A stretch of 64,000 bases of DNA from Ariolimax columbianus (lineage: Eukaryota; Mollusca; Gastropoda; Stylommatophora; Arionidae): NCBI GenBank assembly GCA_036924085.1, contig JAVGWX010000003.1, forward strand, positions 121,388,264-121,452,263. Reading direction: 5' to 3'. The position numbers and the translations under genes are program-made. A model generated the notes under the pieces. The model was not told the DNA's origin. It was given only the letters and a program-made list of their open reading frames with translations, and did no database searches. This document shows, piece by piece, positions 11,572 through 23,700 of this stretch (positions within the stretch are counted from its first letter, which is position 1; each line of letters starts with the position of its first letter).

Positions 11572-11710
11572 TTATAGCCTTGCTGAAACAACTGTAAACT
11601 GCTCGTCAATGATGCTCTTCATTCTATCCAGCGCGTTGCTGACAGCATGGGCAAACCCTAGACTGCTTGTTTCTTCATCTTCGTTCCAAGTTGTGATTTG
11701 AAATGACAGC
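11572..11710 (-). CDS. CROT: CROT last coding exon, ends in PTS1-like ARL
   Basis: This 139-bp exon completes the split Trp codon (TG|G), then reads [20 protein letters not shown] and ends VVSARL before TAA. It corresponds to the final strand and helix of CROT. The last three residues ARL fit the peroxisomal targeting pattern [SAC]-[KRH]-[LM]; vertebrate CROT ends THL and CRAT ends AKL. The acceptor is gtcacag. The preceding intron, about 6.8 kb, holds the intact LINE-A. Confidence 0.88.
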
Positions 11711-14700
11711 CTGTGACCATAAGACAACACTAATCAGTATAAGACAGTAAAAACACCCATAACAACACAGACCACAAATCATTTCTTGCTCTTAAAACCA
11801 AAGAAACAACAACACCTGATACTACAGTTTGTAATTTGAAGCACGGAACTAGTAATTTAAAAGTGTTCAGTTTTCTTTGCACGTAAATCCAGCATCTGAA
11901 TTACACTTGCAAGTAAAATATGGTCTGTTAATGTAAATGGGATCCAAAATAAATTAAATATGGTCTGTTAATGTAAATGGGAACCAAAATAAATTGAATA
12001 TGGTCCGTTAATGTAAATGGTGACCAAAATAAATTAAATATGGTCTGTTAATGTAAATGAGAACCAAAATAAATTAAGTATGGTCCAATAATGGAAATGG
12101 GAACCAAAATGAATTAAATATGGTCTGTTTATGTAAATGGCAACCAAAATAAATTAAATATGGTCTGTTAATGTAAATTTGGGGATTCCGTGGTGAAGTG
12201 GTTAAGTCATAAGCCTTGTGATCAAGTGGTGTGGGTTCGACTCCGGACTAGGCCGTCTTTTTCATGGGTGCTTGATGCGGAGTTTCCTGCATCTCGTAGT
12301 CGCCCCCTAGTCGTCTTGTCCCTGACTTGCCACTGGGGTCGGGCGGCACGAGACAAGAGAGTGAGAATAAAAAGTAGCGCAGTTAATCCTTACTTAAAAT
12401 AGCGCTAGGAAAATAAATTATGTCATTATCGTCTACGATGGACGGTGGCCTTTGCCTTTTTTTAAAAATGTAAATGGGAACCAAATTAAAATAAATTAAA
12501 CCAACAAAAAAGTTAACATCTTTAACTGTAGTGTAATGTCAGTCTTATTGTATGACCTTTGAATGGAGAACAGCCAAAAGGGAACAGACTTTCACAAATG
12601 GTTCTTGCAAATGAATAGGATTGTAGTGGCTTGATAACATCAATAATATGAAACTGTTGGTAAGACCAGACAAATAACAGTAGACTGGCAGGTGTGCAGC
12701 AGATGCTGGTGTTGGATTGCACACACATTAAGGGAAACAAATGATAGCTTTACAATATAATCTTTGTTCGGTACCCACCAGTAAACAATATTGAGACAGC
12801 ACAAAACAGAAATGGAGAAAAGAGCTCAGGAGGTACAGATGCAGATGTAAGGACCAGAACTGGAAAGGCAAGAGGGACATTCTTGACACTAAATAATATA
12901 TGGAGATCCAGAGAAATCAAGATGCACACCAAAGTTAGAATATTCAATGCCAGTGCCTAGTCGCTGTATGGAACGGAGACGTGGAGAAAGACCAAGGCCA
13001 TACAACAAAGACTCCAGTCCTTCGTGAACAGATGTCTACAAAGGATATTGAGCATAAAGTGGCAGGACATGATGAAAAATGTAGACCTTTGGGGAAAGGA
13101 GCCAACAACAGCCACAGGAACAACAAATTAAGTGAAGAAATTCGTCTAGATAGGACATACACTACGGAAGGCACCATCCAACATAGCTAGACAGGCTCTT
13201 ACATGGAATCCTCAAGGGAAGAGAAAGAGAAAAGTAGACCAAAAAATACAAGTAGAAGTGAATGTGAGAAGGAACAAAGATTAAATTATTATACCTAGAG
13301 ATAGTCAGAAAGATCAGTCCAGGACCGCGCATACTGGTGGATTTTTGTCAATGGCTTATGCACCAGGAGGAGCGACAGTCATTATTAATTGAAAATACAA
13401 ATAGAGAAAAGAGGTCACGACAGACATAATAAAAACAAGATAATGAAGACATGTGAGATCTGAAATGGAAACTTGGGATAGGAGTATTGTTATCTATTTT
13501 TTAAGACCTGTACTCTATATGGATGTAACAGGTTTTGATGATGCAGTGCCCAGTTTTTTTGTTGTCACAATAGGCTGAATCCTGGGTACGACATATGTTA
13601 TTTTTCTGTTGGGGTGAAATAAACAAACATAGCCAGCACACGACGTGGTGACAGCAGTGGTAAAGCTACCTGTAGTCCTCAGCCTGAAAACCCCGAGACT
13701 ACCTCAAGCAATGAAAATATAGTCGTACGACAGTTTTGTTTTATTCACTAACCAGATAAATTAGAATACACGTTTATAAACATGTATTCAATTTGTTTAT
13801 GGAGACTTAACTTAACTTTATACTGCTTTAGAAGACTCTGCAAAGTCTGTATACAACCAGTTTCTTTTACATTCATTTGATCTAAAATAATTATGCACAT
13901 CCAATCTATTCTTAAATACATTAATTGACCCTGCCTCTACTATTTTATATTTTCAATGGCAATGTATTCCAATCATTCCCCAATCAATGACTTAACAAAT
14001 ATTTCGTGATATCTAATCTGAACCTTTCTTTAATTAATTTGTAGCTGTGTCCTCTTGTTCTTATAGGCAGCTGTATTTTTACTTGTTATAGTCTTCTTCT
14101 GCGTACACAGTCAGACAGTAACCATTATTTTTTCGAAAAAAGCGGCGGTCATCCTGAGGCTCTCGCTACTGCCATAGAGCTTGTCTTGCAGTTCCACTGG
14201 TAATGGCCACATCTGCTCTCTCTGATCCTCGTATGTCGGGCAGTTCTGCAGCAGATGTTCAGTGGTCATTTTACCAGTACCGCACGGGTATTCGTCGGTA
14301 CTCCCTATCTTCAATTTGTTGAATAGGTGGTACCTCAGTCTGTTGTGGCCAGTGCGAAGTCTGAAGACAACGACCTGCTCTCTTCGGTTCAACTGGTAAT
14401 AGGCATCGTTTTTGGTGTAACCAGTATGTTCGGTTTCCCATTTGGTCATGTATCTGGCTTTGATAAGCCGTTTTGACTCTTCGTACGTCATACTGGTATC
14501 TGTTTGTGGTAGTCTTGCACCTTCTTTTGCCAGTCTGTCTGCCTCCTCGTTGCCTTGGATGTTGCAGTGTGCCGGGACCCACTGTACCACTACCCTTTTT
14601 GGTGCGGACTGCAGGCACAGTTTGCAGAGTGCTGCTCTTAAGTCATTAAGCTCAGTGTTTTTCTGGCTTTTTAGCGCTGTGACTACGGCGAGAGCATCTG

Positions 14701-17700
14701 TCAGCAGGACTATATGGCTCTCATTTTCACTGTGTGTCACCATTTCTTCCACTGCCGCCCTCAGTGCCTCTGTCTCTGCTCTGAAATTGCTTGTGTACTT
14801 ACCAGTAGCGAATGACAGAGTTATTTTTCTGCCATTTGGTAGGTTCAGGAATGCTCCTGCCCCTCCGTTCTGTGTAGTGTTTGTTACAGAACCGTCGGTG
14901 TATGCATGGGTCCAGTCTATGCTTGGGTAGCTTTTCGTTATGAAGCTTAGGGTAGTGTCTCTCCTTTCTTTTTCAGTCTGGCAGTTTTTGTTTGCAATAC
15001 CTGGTATATTTTCTACCACCTCTGGAAATATATCCTGCCTCCAAGTAGGTTTGCGTACAGTAGTGATGGGTTTTGGTGTTGTTAGTGCGTTTATGGGATC
15101 TTCGTGCATCTTTGCTTTGGCTATTTCTGCAAAGTTTCTCCGCTTTAGTTTCCCATTTCCCAAATTGTTTAGTCTTTGGTACATTGGGTGGTCCGTCAGT
15201 CTTCGGAGTTTCTCTGACTGCAGCTGGGCTCTGCAGTCTCTTCTATCGGTCATGGATTGCAGTTTTGTAATCTTTTCAAGTTCTACAATTGGCGTTGACT
15301 TCATGCCACCTGTTATAATTCTCATGGCTTGGTTTTGAAGTTTGTTAACTTTATCGAAGTTCGCCTTCGCTGCTGTTGTCCATGCCGCAATGCCATACTC
15401 GAGAACTGGTCTCACTCTTCCAGTGTACAGTTTCTTTAGTATGCCTTCGTCTGCTCCCCAGCTTGTGCCAGCAAGTTTCCTCATGATTGCCATTCTTTCT
15501 CTGGCTTTCATTCGGTTTCTCTCAATCTGACTTTTCCATGTCATGCGCCGATCAAATGTGACTCCCAGATAGGTTGGGTTGTCGTTTGGCTGCAGGATTT
15601 TGCCATTTAGACTTAATTTGGTACTTTGGGGTTTTAATGAAAGCGAGAATATTGTGCACGTGGTTTTCTCCTCGTTTATTTTGACCAGCCATGAGTTCGC
15701 CCACTCTTCCAGCGATGTTAGGGCCGTCTGCATCCGATTTCTTGCTATGGTGAGATTCTTTTCAGAGGTCCACATAGCCAGATCGTCTGCAAACATTGAG
15801 CTATGGACTCTTCTTGGTATATTCTCTGTAATATCGTTTATATATACCAGGAAGAGTGTGGGTGACAGTACTCCCCCTTGGGGTACTCCCTGCTCGAGTG
15901 TCACCTTTTTGCTCATCTGCCCTTGTACTTGGACTCTGGCCGTTCTTTGTTTGAGGTAGTGGCTGATCCACTTGTACATCTTCCCACAAACATCACTTCT
16001 TCTTAGCTTGACTCTAAGTCCATCTTTCCAGACTTTGTCAAATGCCTTTTCCAGATCCACCCAAACAGCTACTGTGTGTTTCTGTGCCTGGTAGGCATCT
16101 TCTATCTCCTGGGCTATGAGGATGACCTGGTCCTCAGTGGATCTGTGCTGTCTAAAGCCGGCTTGCTGTGGAATTAGTATTCGTTTTTCTTCCAGATGCC
16201 ACATCAGTCTGGTGTTTATCATCCGTTCCATCAGCTTGCCGACACAGCTCAGTAGGCTGATGGGCCTGTATCCATTTGGATCTGTTTTATCCTTTCCTGT
16301 TTTTGGTACTGGTACCAGTATTGCATCTTTCCATGCCTGGGGTACAATACCCCTTTTCCAGCTTTGGTTCAGGACTGACAGTAGTTTCCTCTTCGCTGTT
16401 TGGCCCAGCCCCATCAGCATTTCGTTTGTTATCCCATCTTTTCCGGGGGATTTCCTTTTCTTTAGTGTTCTCATAGCCTCTTCCATTTCGCGCATTGTAA
16501 GTTTGGCCATCATGTGCTCTTCGGGAGCCGTATTTATGTTTTCGTGTCCCTTTAGCTCTTCGCTAATGTTTGTATGCTTTTCTGCAGGGACCTCGATGTG
16601 GTTTGCTCTGGCATAGTGATCGACAAAGGCGTTTGCGGCTTTCTTACCTGTGATCAAGTTCTCGCCCTGCTTGATAGTAATTTGTTTATTTGACGGGGTT
16701 TCGTCATTCATGGCTCTGACTAGCTTCCATAGCTTGTTCCCTTCTTTGTCCAGGTTTAGACTTTCCGTTTTATTTTTCCAGCTTTCTCTTGCTGTTTGCT
16801 TGAGAGTGTGTTTGTACTTCGCCGCGGCGGCTTTGAGGGCGATGTTTGCCTCCATGGATTTTTCTCGTTCTGCCATGTCCCTAGCATTTGTTACTGCATC
16901 TTCCACTTTCTGTAACTCATCATTCCAGTAGGGCTTATAGTTTCTCCTAGCTCCTCTTGGGATGGTTTCAGTGGCGGCTTGCATTATTGCCTTGCTTAGG
17001 CTCTCTACCATGGGCTTCATTTTGGTGTTTCGTGTGTTGATGGTTTCACACAGCCCATCTGTCAGGATTGCAAATCTGTCCCAGTCGGCTCGTTTGTAAT
17101 TCCAACGTGGGAGCGGTTTTGTTTCCTGTGGGCCTACTTCCATGTCAATGGTTAGCCTGATCGGCCTGTGGTCGCTACCTGCCAGTTGGTTTAGCACCTG
17201 GCGGTCTATTTTATAGTGTATGTCCTGTCATATAGTTGTTATAGTCTAATTTTTCGTTGTTACTTCTTCTTCTTCTTCTGCGTTCGTTCTCAATCTCCCG
17301 CTACCAAACCCTGAAAGGGCTTAAGTAGCAGAATGTAGTCCAGAGAACGGAATGCGTTGTGTCGTAGTTTACAGCTTGACTGCGATATTTGCACCTTTCA
17401 GTCCAACACATCCGACTTCAGCAAGTATTTTTTGAGTACCGGGTTAGCATTCCCTCTTCGATCCCGTCTCCTTAGCCAGTCTGCCCTGCTGCAGCCTGTT
17501 ATCCAGGATCACCGCGTGGAGGTGTAGAAGGGTCTTGGCAGCTCTGGGTCGCTGGCCCTGACGCTAGCAGTCAGCTATGGGTCGCTGACCACTGCAGCTC
17601 ATGCGCTGCTCAGCGTCTTGATCCCTTTCGTTGTTACAACAACAAGCAAAATAAACATATATTCAATTTGTTTATGGAGACTTGTTTCAACAATCAAAAT

Positions 17701-20700
17701 AAATAAAAAATAAAGCTGGGATCAAGACGTTGAGCAGCGCATAAACTGCAGTGGTCAGCAACCCATAGCTAACTGCTAGCGTCAGGGCCAGTGAACCAGA
17801 GCTGCCAAAACCCTTCTACTCCTCCACGCGGTGATCCTGGATAACAAGCTGCAACAGAGCAAAGATTGGTTAAGTAGAAGGGATCGAAGAGGGAGGGCAA
17901 CCCGGTACTCAAAAATGCTTGCTGAAGTCAGATGTTTTAGATCGAAAGGTGCAAATATCGCAGTCAAGCTGTAAACCACAACACAACACATTCCATTCTC
18001 TGGACTACATTCCGCTACTTGCAAAGCTTTTTTCAGAGCTTGGTAGCGGGAGATTGAGAACGAACAAAGAAGAAGAAAAATAAAGCTGTTGAACTGTCCA
18101 ACAAAGTGGTAGTGAACAAAATAAACTCGCTTTATATTTTTTATTCAATCATGATTGCTTGTGGAACCCATAGAAAACTTTTGAGCAGCCCTAGGGAACA
18201 AACACAGAACACTTGTTGAGAAATCCTGCTCTAGTGATTCAAAAATAATCTTTGAAAAGCTTAAAGTTATTTATACCTTTTCTCAGGTGATTTGTTAAGA
18301 GCAGCTATAGTTGGCGCCTAACTGGCTGGGAATATACTTGGCTCTAGTGTTTGAGTCTATTAAGATGAACTCACACATCGGTAAAAACCACCATTCAAGA
18401 AACTGGTTGTATAAGACTCTGTAGAGTCTTCTAAACCAGTATAAAGAAGTTAAGTTAAGTTAGAAATCACTTACCATGTTTCATTTATACTATAGAAAGT
18501 ACCAATGCCATTTTTGCACATTGGAAGCACAGCTCCAACTAGACGGCTGTATCCAAGACAACTTGTGGACAAGATGTAGTTACCTCCACCTCCACTGTAG
18601 ACATTCATGACAAAATTAGAAACTGATTGAATGTACGTATACTTCATTTTATTTTATATTTCAAAAACAAGTCAGTAAATAGGTCACAAATGACTTTTTT
18701 ATTTATTTTTTTTTAAAACAAAAAGATATTAACTTAAAAGTAATTTTTTTATTGCACTTACATTGTTTTCCACAATTTCTCTACATAATTTCCATCAACA
18801 TTGATTCACTATCACAAAGCTGAAAGTGGGATTCCAGAATTACAGTTATGAGAAAAGACTCAGAAAAACCAAGAGAAGAATCTGAGGTGACTTTATTCAG
18901 GTTTATAAGATAATCAAAGGAATGGATAAATTAGACTATAACAAGTTTTTCAACATACAACCACCCACAAGAACAAGAGAGTATAGCTACAGATTAACTA
19001 AAGAAAGGTCCAGAGTAGATATTAGGAAATATATTTTTAGTCAGAGAGTGTTGAATGCTTGGAATGAATTGCCGCAGGAGGTAGTGGAGGCAGGGACAGT
19101 TAATGCATTGAAGAATAAATTGGATGTGCATAGCTTTTAGAGCAAGGAAAGTAAATTAAACTGGTTGTATACAGACTGCAGAGTCTTCTTAACTAGTATA
19201 AAGATGTTAAGTTACTATTCCATCACTTTATCAGCGCACCAAAACCTGCACCACAGAAGTCTCTGGTCTGCTGTCTCAGTCCCATTTGCACTTCATGTTC
19301 AACCTCTTCATTATTCACAAAACATCTCCCGCCAAGGTTGGTTTTTAGTGCACCAAATAGGTGGAAATCACTTAGGACTAGGGGACGACGTGGGCTAGTG
19401 GTTAAGTGATACGGCTTACAACCAGAAGTTATTGGGTTCGATCCTAATCGCAGCACCAGCCGTTACCCCAGGGAAGCACACCCTTAGAAAATGCAGGAGG
19501 AAGCAGACCCTTACATAAAATGCACGTTGAAGTCAGATGCACTGTTGCGCAAAATAAAAACCACAGTGCAACACACACCGGCTTGGGGATTAGAAAAATA
19601 AGGCGAACAACAGAAGGAAAAAAACTTTGGGCTAAAAGGTTGTGGATGTTCAAAAGTTGCCATTCTAGTTGGTTAATTTTCTCCTTGCTTAATTGAGCCA
19701 CATATGGTCTGGCATTATTATGATGGAGTAGTGCTCCTATATTCAACAGGCCTAGACGTTTTCTTAAAATTGCATTCCGAAACTTCAACAGAACTTCACA
19801 GAAAGCATTTCCTTATGAATATCCTTTTCAGAAAGTCTTTTTGCCCCCCAAAGAATGCACAATAGAATACCATTCTTTGATTGTGCACTCTGTGAGCACT
19901 CAGTGAACACCTCACAATTCTGCTAACAGTAGTCACAAAGTAGGATGTTGCTGCCACCTAATAATACCTTTAGAAACTACCAACTGCATGTTTCAGCTAT
20001 CCCATATCAGTTAGTGATCTGACATTCCAATGTATATAATATTCACAGATAATATGTTATTAATGCATGTCTTTCATCTCCATTGTGTTCACATAGAGCC
20101 ACCATTAAAGATGGTTCATTACTGCAAGCCTGTGATAAAGTACTTTATGTGCTGATCCAGTGGTGGTTTCTGTAAATTTGTGTGTACATGATGAGGTATG
20201 TACAACCCTCTTTAGTCACCATTTATGACCTGCATGAAGATGCAATAGTCTTCTTCTTCTTCTTCTGCATTCGTTCTCAATCTCTGGCTATCAAGCCCAA
20301 AACAGGGCTTCGCAAGTAGCAGGATGTAGTCCGGAGAACAGCTTGACTGCGATATTTGCACCTTTCGGTTCAACATAGCTATCTTCGGCAGCGCAATAGT
20401 CCTATTCTTTCCTTCTTAGTTAGGGGCCCAGTAGCCACATTGAGAATTATGTTATTAATATTAAAGCCTTTTTAGTCTTACAATTATTGTTGCTATGTAT
20501 TCCCAAAATGATGTACTGTTAAGCAGTACTGACATCCCTACACTTTGGGAATTTCAATAAGTACGATGTGTCTTCCAATGGATGGCTTTTGATGGTTCAC
20601 AATATAAAAATTAGCGCATTGAAGACCAAAAATATAAAGATTAACAAAATGAAGACAGACAATATGAAGATTGCCACAACGAAGACAGAAAATATAAAAA

Positions 20701-23700
20701 TTAGCAGAACATATGAATCCACTAAACATTCATGTAGACAAAGTCAAACTTAAATAGGCCCAAGAGTTCAAATATCTGGCAAGTATTTTTTACAGAAGAT
20801 TGGAGGTTTGATAGAGAAATAAGGATCAGGAGGCTGAGTAGTGCATGAGCTGTAGTGCATGAGCAGTAGTGCATGAGCAGTAGTGCATGAGCTGTAGCAG
20901 TCAGCAACTCAAAGTTGACTGCTAGTGACAGGGCCAGCAACCCAGAGCTGCCAAGACCCTTCTCCATCTCTAGGTGGTGATCATGGATAACAGGCTGCAA
21001 CAGAGCAGACTGGCTAAGGAGAAGGGATCGAAGCAGGAAGACTAACCCGTTACTCAAAAATGTTTGCTGAAGTCGGATGTGTCAGACCAAAAAGTGCAAA
21101 TTTCACAGTCAAGTTGTAAACTACGACACAGCGCATTCCATTCTCCGAACTATATCCTTCTACTTGCAAAACTCTTTTCAGGGCTTGGTAGCGAGACTTT
21201 GAGAACAAACGATGAAGAAGAAGAAGACAGAAAAATGTTAATTAAATGTCAGACAGCCTCTGCTATGATTTATTAACTGTCATGCAACCTTACTTTAACA
21301 CTGGAACATCATTTTAGCAACTAAACAACAACTGATAGACAATCTACGTCGTATACCAATTTTGTAATTCCAGTGTCAAACTTGGCCCTTATCCAACCTG
21401 AAAATGGTGTTGTGTTGTAGTTTACAGTGAGGCCTCGATATCTGTGCCTTTCGACCAGACATATCTGATTCCAGCTGGTTTTTTAGTGTACCGGGTTTAC
21501 CTTCCCACTGTGATTCCTATTCTCTTATCCAGACAACACTAGTGCAGCTTGTTTCCAGAGCAGCAATTTGAAGGCAGAACAGGGTCTTGACCGCTCTGGT
21601 TCGCTGACCCTAATGCAAGCAGTTCAGCCACTGACTGCTGTCAGCTCATTCCCTTTACTTTTCTTCAGCCCTCTTCCAAAACATAATTAATACAAATTGT
21701 ATTCACTGTTTCTGTATAACTTTCATGGTTTTATAAAGAGGAGAGGACAAGTTTTTTTCATAATCTTTCCTTTGTTAAACTGATTAACACAGCTTGCTAC
21801 ACAATTGGGCATTGGCCAAGTTCTACCTTCCTCTGACTGAAATCTAGAAATTGAACACATAACATTATGTGAATATTTTACTGATTCACTAAGTGGAGCA
21901 GATGTATTGATACAGGAAAAATGTTCAAGATTTTAAAAGCTGAAAAATTGTGTTATTTCAGAAGTGCAATATTGAGTTATGTGTAAGATTGAATGTACAT
22001 GCTCTTTGTTTAAAAATTTTCTATTTTTAACTTCATATGCCTTCAGCGAAATGTGAATATCATGAAAATTATTTAATCTAAGGTAAAACTTTAAAAACAT
22101 CAATCCACGTGGATTATCTTCAATGAAAAGCCATTGTCTTGTTTATGTATGGATACATAGCTGAACTGTTGAGCTGGAGTTTTATGGCCTGTGAAAAATA
22201 TTCTGCAGTGAATGAGTTAACACCACGATAACAACAAAATGAGCCTGCTATTACAATTATCAGTTTTGTTCTTTCCATTCAGCAGCGGGTCTTCCTTTGA
22301 TTTCACTCAACTTCATGTCAATCCCATTTTCAAATTGGATATTCTCTAATAGTCCACAACCTAATTACAGAAACGTCATAACATTCATCAAAACCTTTTG
22401 CAGAATGATGGATCCTCATACAAACTTGGGACTGGAATTCCTTCTTCTCTGGCTAGAAGTAGTAATGCCATCAAATGGCGGTCACAAGCTGAAAGAGTGA
22501 ACATCAGTACTATGACAAATTGCCTTATATTTTGAACACACAAAAGGTGCTACCATACACAAATTGCCTTATATTGAACACACTAAAAGTGCTACCATAC
22601 ACAAATTGCCTTATATATTTAGATCATACTTTTTGTGTTTTTTAAATATAAGACAATTTGTGTATGGTGGGCACCTTTTGTGTCTTCTATATATAAGGCA
22701 ATTTGTGTATGGTAGCACTTTTAGTGCCACCATATACAAATTGCCTTATATATAAAACACACTAAAAGTGCCACCATACACAAATTGCCTTACATTTAAA
22801 AAACACAAAAAGTACTACCATACAAGTTATAAATGATTGCTCATACTTCAGGGATGTTAGACTTTAGTTAGCAACAAAAAAACTCATAATAAAACTCATA
22901 ATTTTGTAACAGATCTTAGCTGTGTAGGTTTATAAGGGAAAGGATTTTAGACATGTTTTATTAAAAATAGAAGGCTTGGGAGTAGAGTATTGATAGTCAG
23001 TAGCCATTCATTTTCTTATAGTATTGAACTAAGTAACCGAGCCAATGCAGATGTACTCAAATCCCACCATAGGAATGTCTGGAATGCATGTCGTCGTTTT
23101 CAAGGCTACGCAGGTGTTGACCTTTGTGACATGACGTATTTTTGCGTAAAGTCATAGACGCCTGTTACCGTGTGATCAGTAGTGAAGATGAAAACCGGAC
23201 ATGCCATTAACACGTTTTTCTTAAATCTCAGGGAGAATAAAACTAGGAACAAGATCAGACTACCTGCCTCGTTAGCGGACCACGCGATCTGGTACAAGCC
23301 CCGGGTATAGGGAGCTAGGAGATCCTGAAACAGAAAATCTTGAGTTAGCGGTTGAGAGGAGAGTATAAGTGGGAGATCTCCGGGATGAAGGACAAACAGA
23401 AGAATCAACATAGACAGAAGGAAGAGATAATCAAAGTCGATTCACTATCGTAGGCCAGCGTTAGACTCCAGCGAAATAAGAAGGGTAAATAATTATCCAG
23501 CTCTTTGACGATCACGTCGATCCAGCTCTTTGACGATCACGTCGATCCAGCTCTTTGACGATCACAGCGATTCAACTCTTTGACGATCACATCAATCCAG
23601 CTCTTTGACGATCACAGCGATTCAACTCTTTGACGATCACAGCGATTCAACTCTTTGACGATCACATCGATCCAGCTCTTTGACGATTACAGCGATTCAG

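Larger units (their letters stand above)
13809..17650 (-). mobile_element. LINE-B 3' remnant split by LINE-A and SINE-1a insertions
   Basis: The minus-strand LINE-B 3' end (tail aacttaac, hairpin arms, then C-terminal coding) occupies 13809-14093, resumes briefly at 17247-17263, and ends about 17650. A 33-bp direct repeat with one mismatch (ending tttatggagactt) flanks the whole at 13776-13808 and 17651-17683, unusually long for a target duplication. LINE-A sits at 14094-17235 and SINE-1a at 17264-17625. Confidence 0.82.
18660..20080 (-). pseudogene. Mariner transposase fossil with two insertions
   Basis: On the minus strand broken frames give [28 protein letters not shown] and [20 protein letters not shown], the HDNARPH and [10 protein letters not shown] regions of mariner transposases; the catalytic D of HDNARP is lost. 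It is interrupted by a LINE-B end (18810-19215) and a SINE-3 (19380-19622). An end-like aagtcagtaaataggtcac near 18672 matches 61556. Confidence 0.8.

Noticed and set aside
14442..16931. Plus-strand open frames opposite LINE-A, some with hydrophobic stretches
   Set aside because: They are antisense shadows of the intact LINE-A frame and show no family motif.
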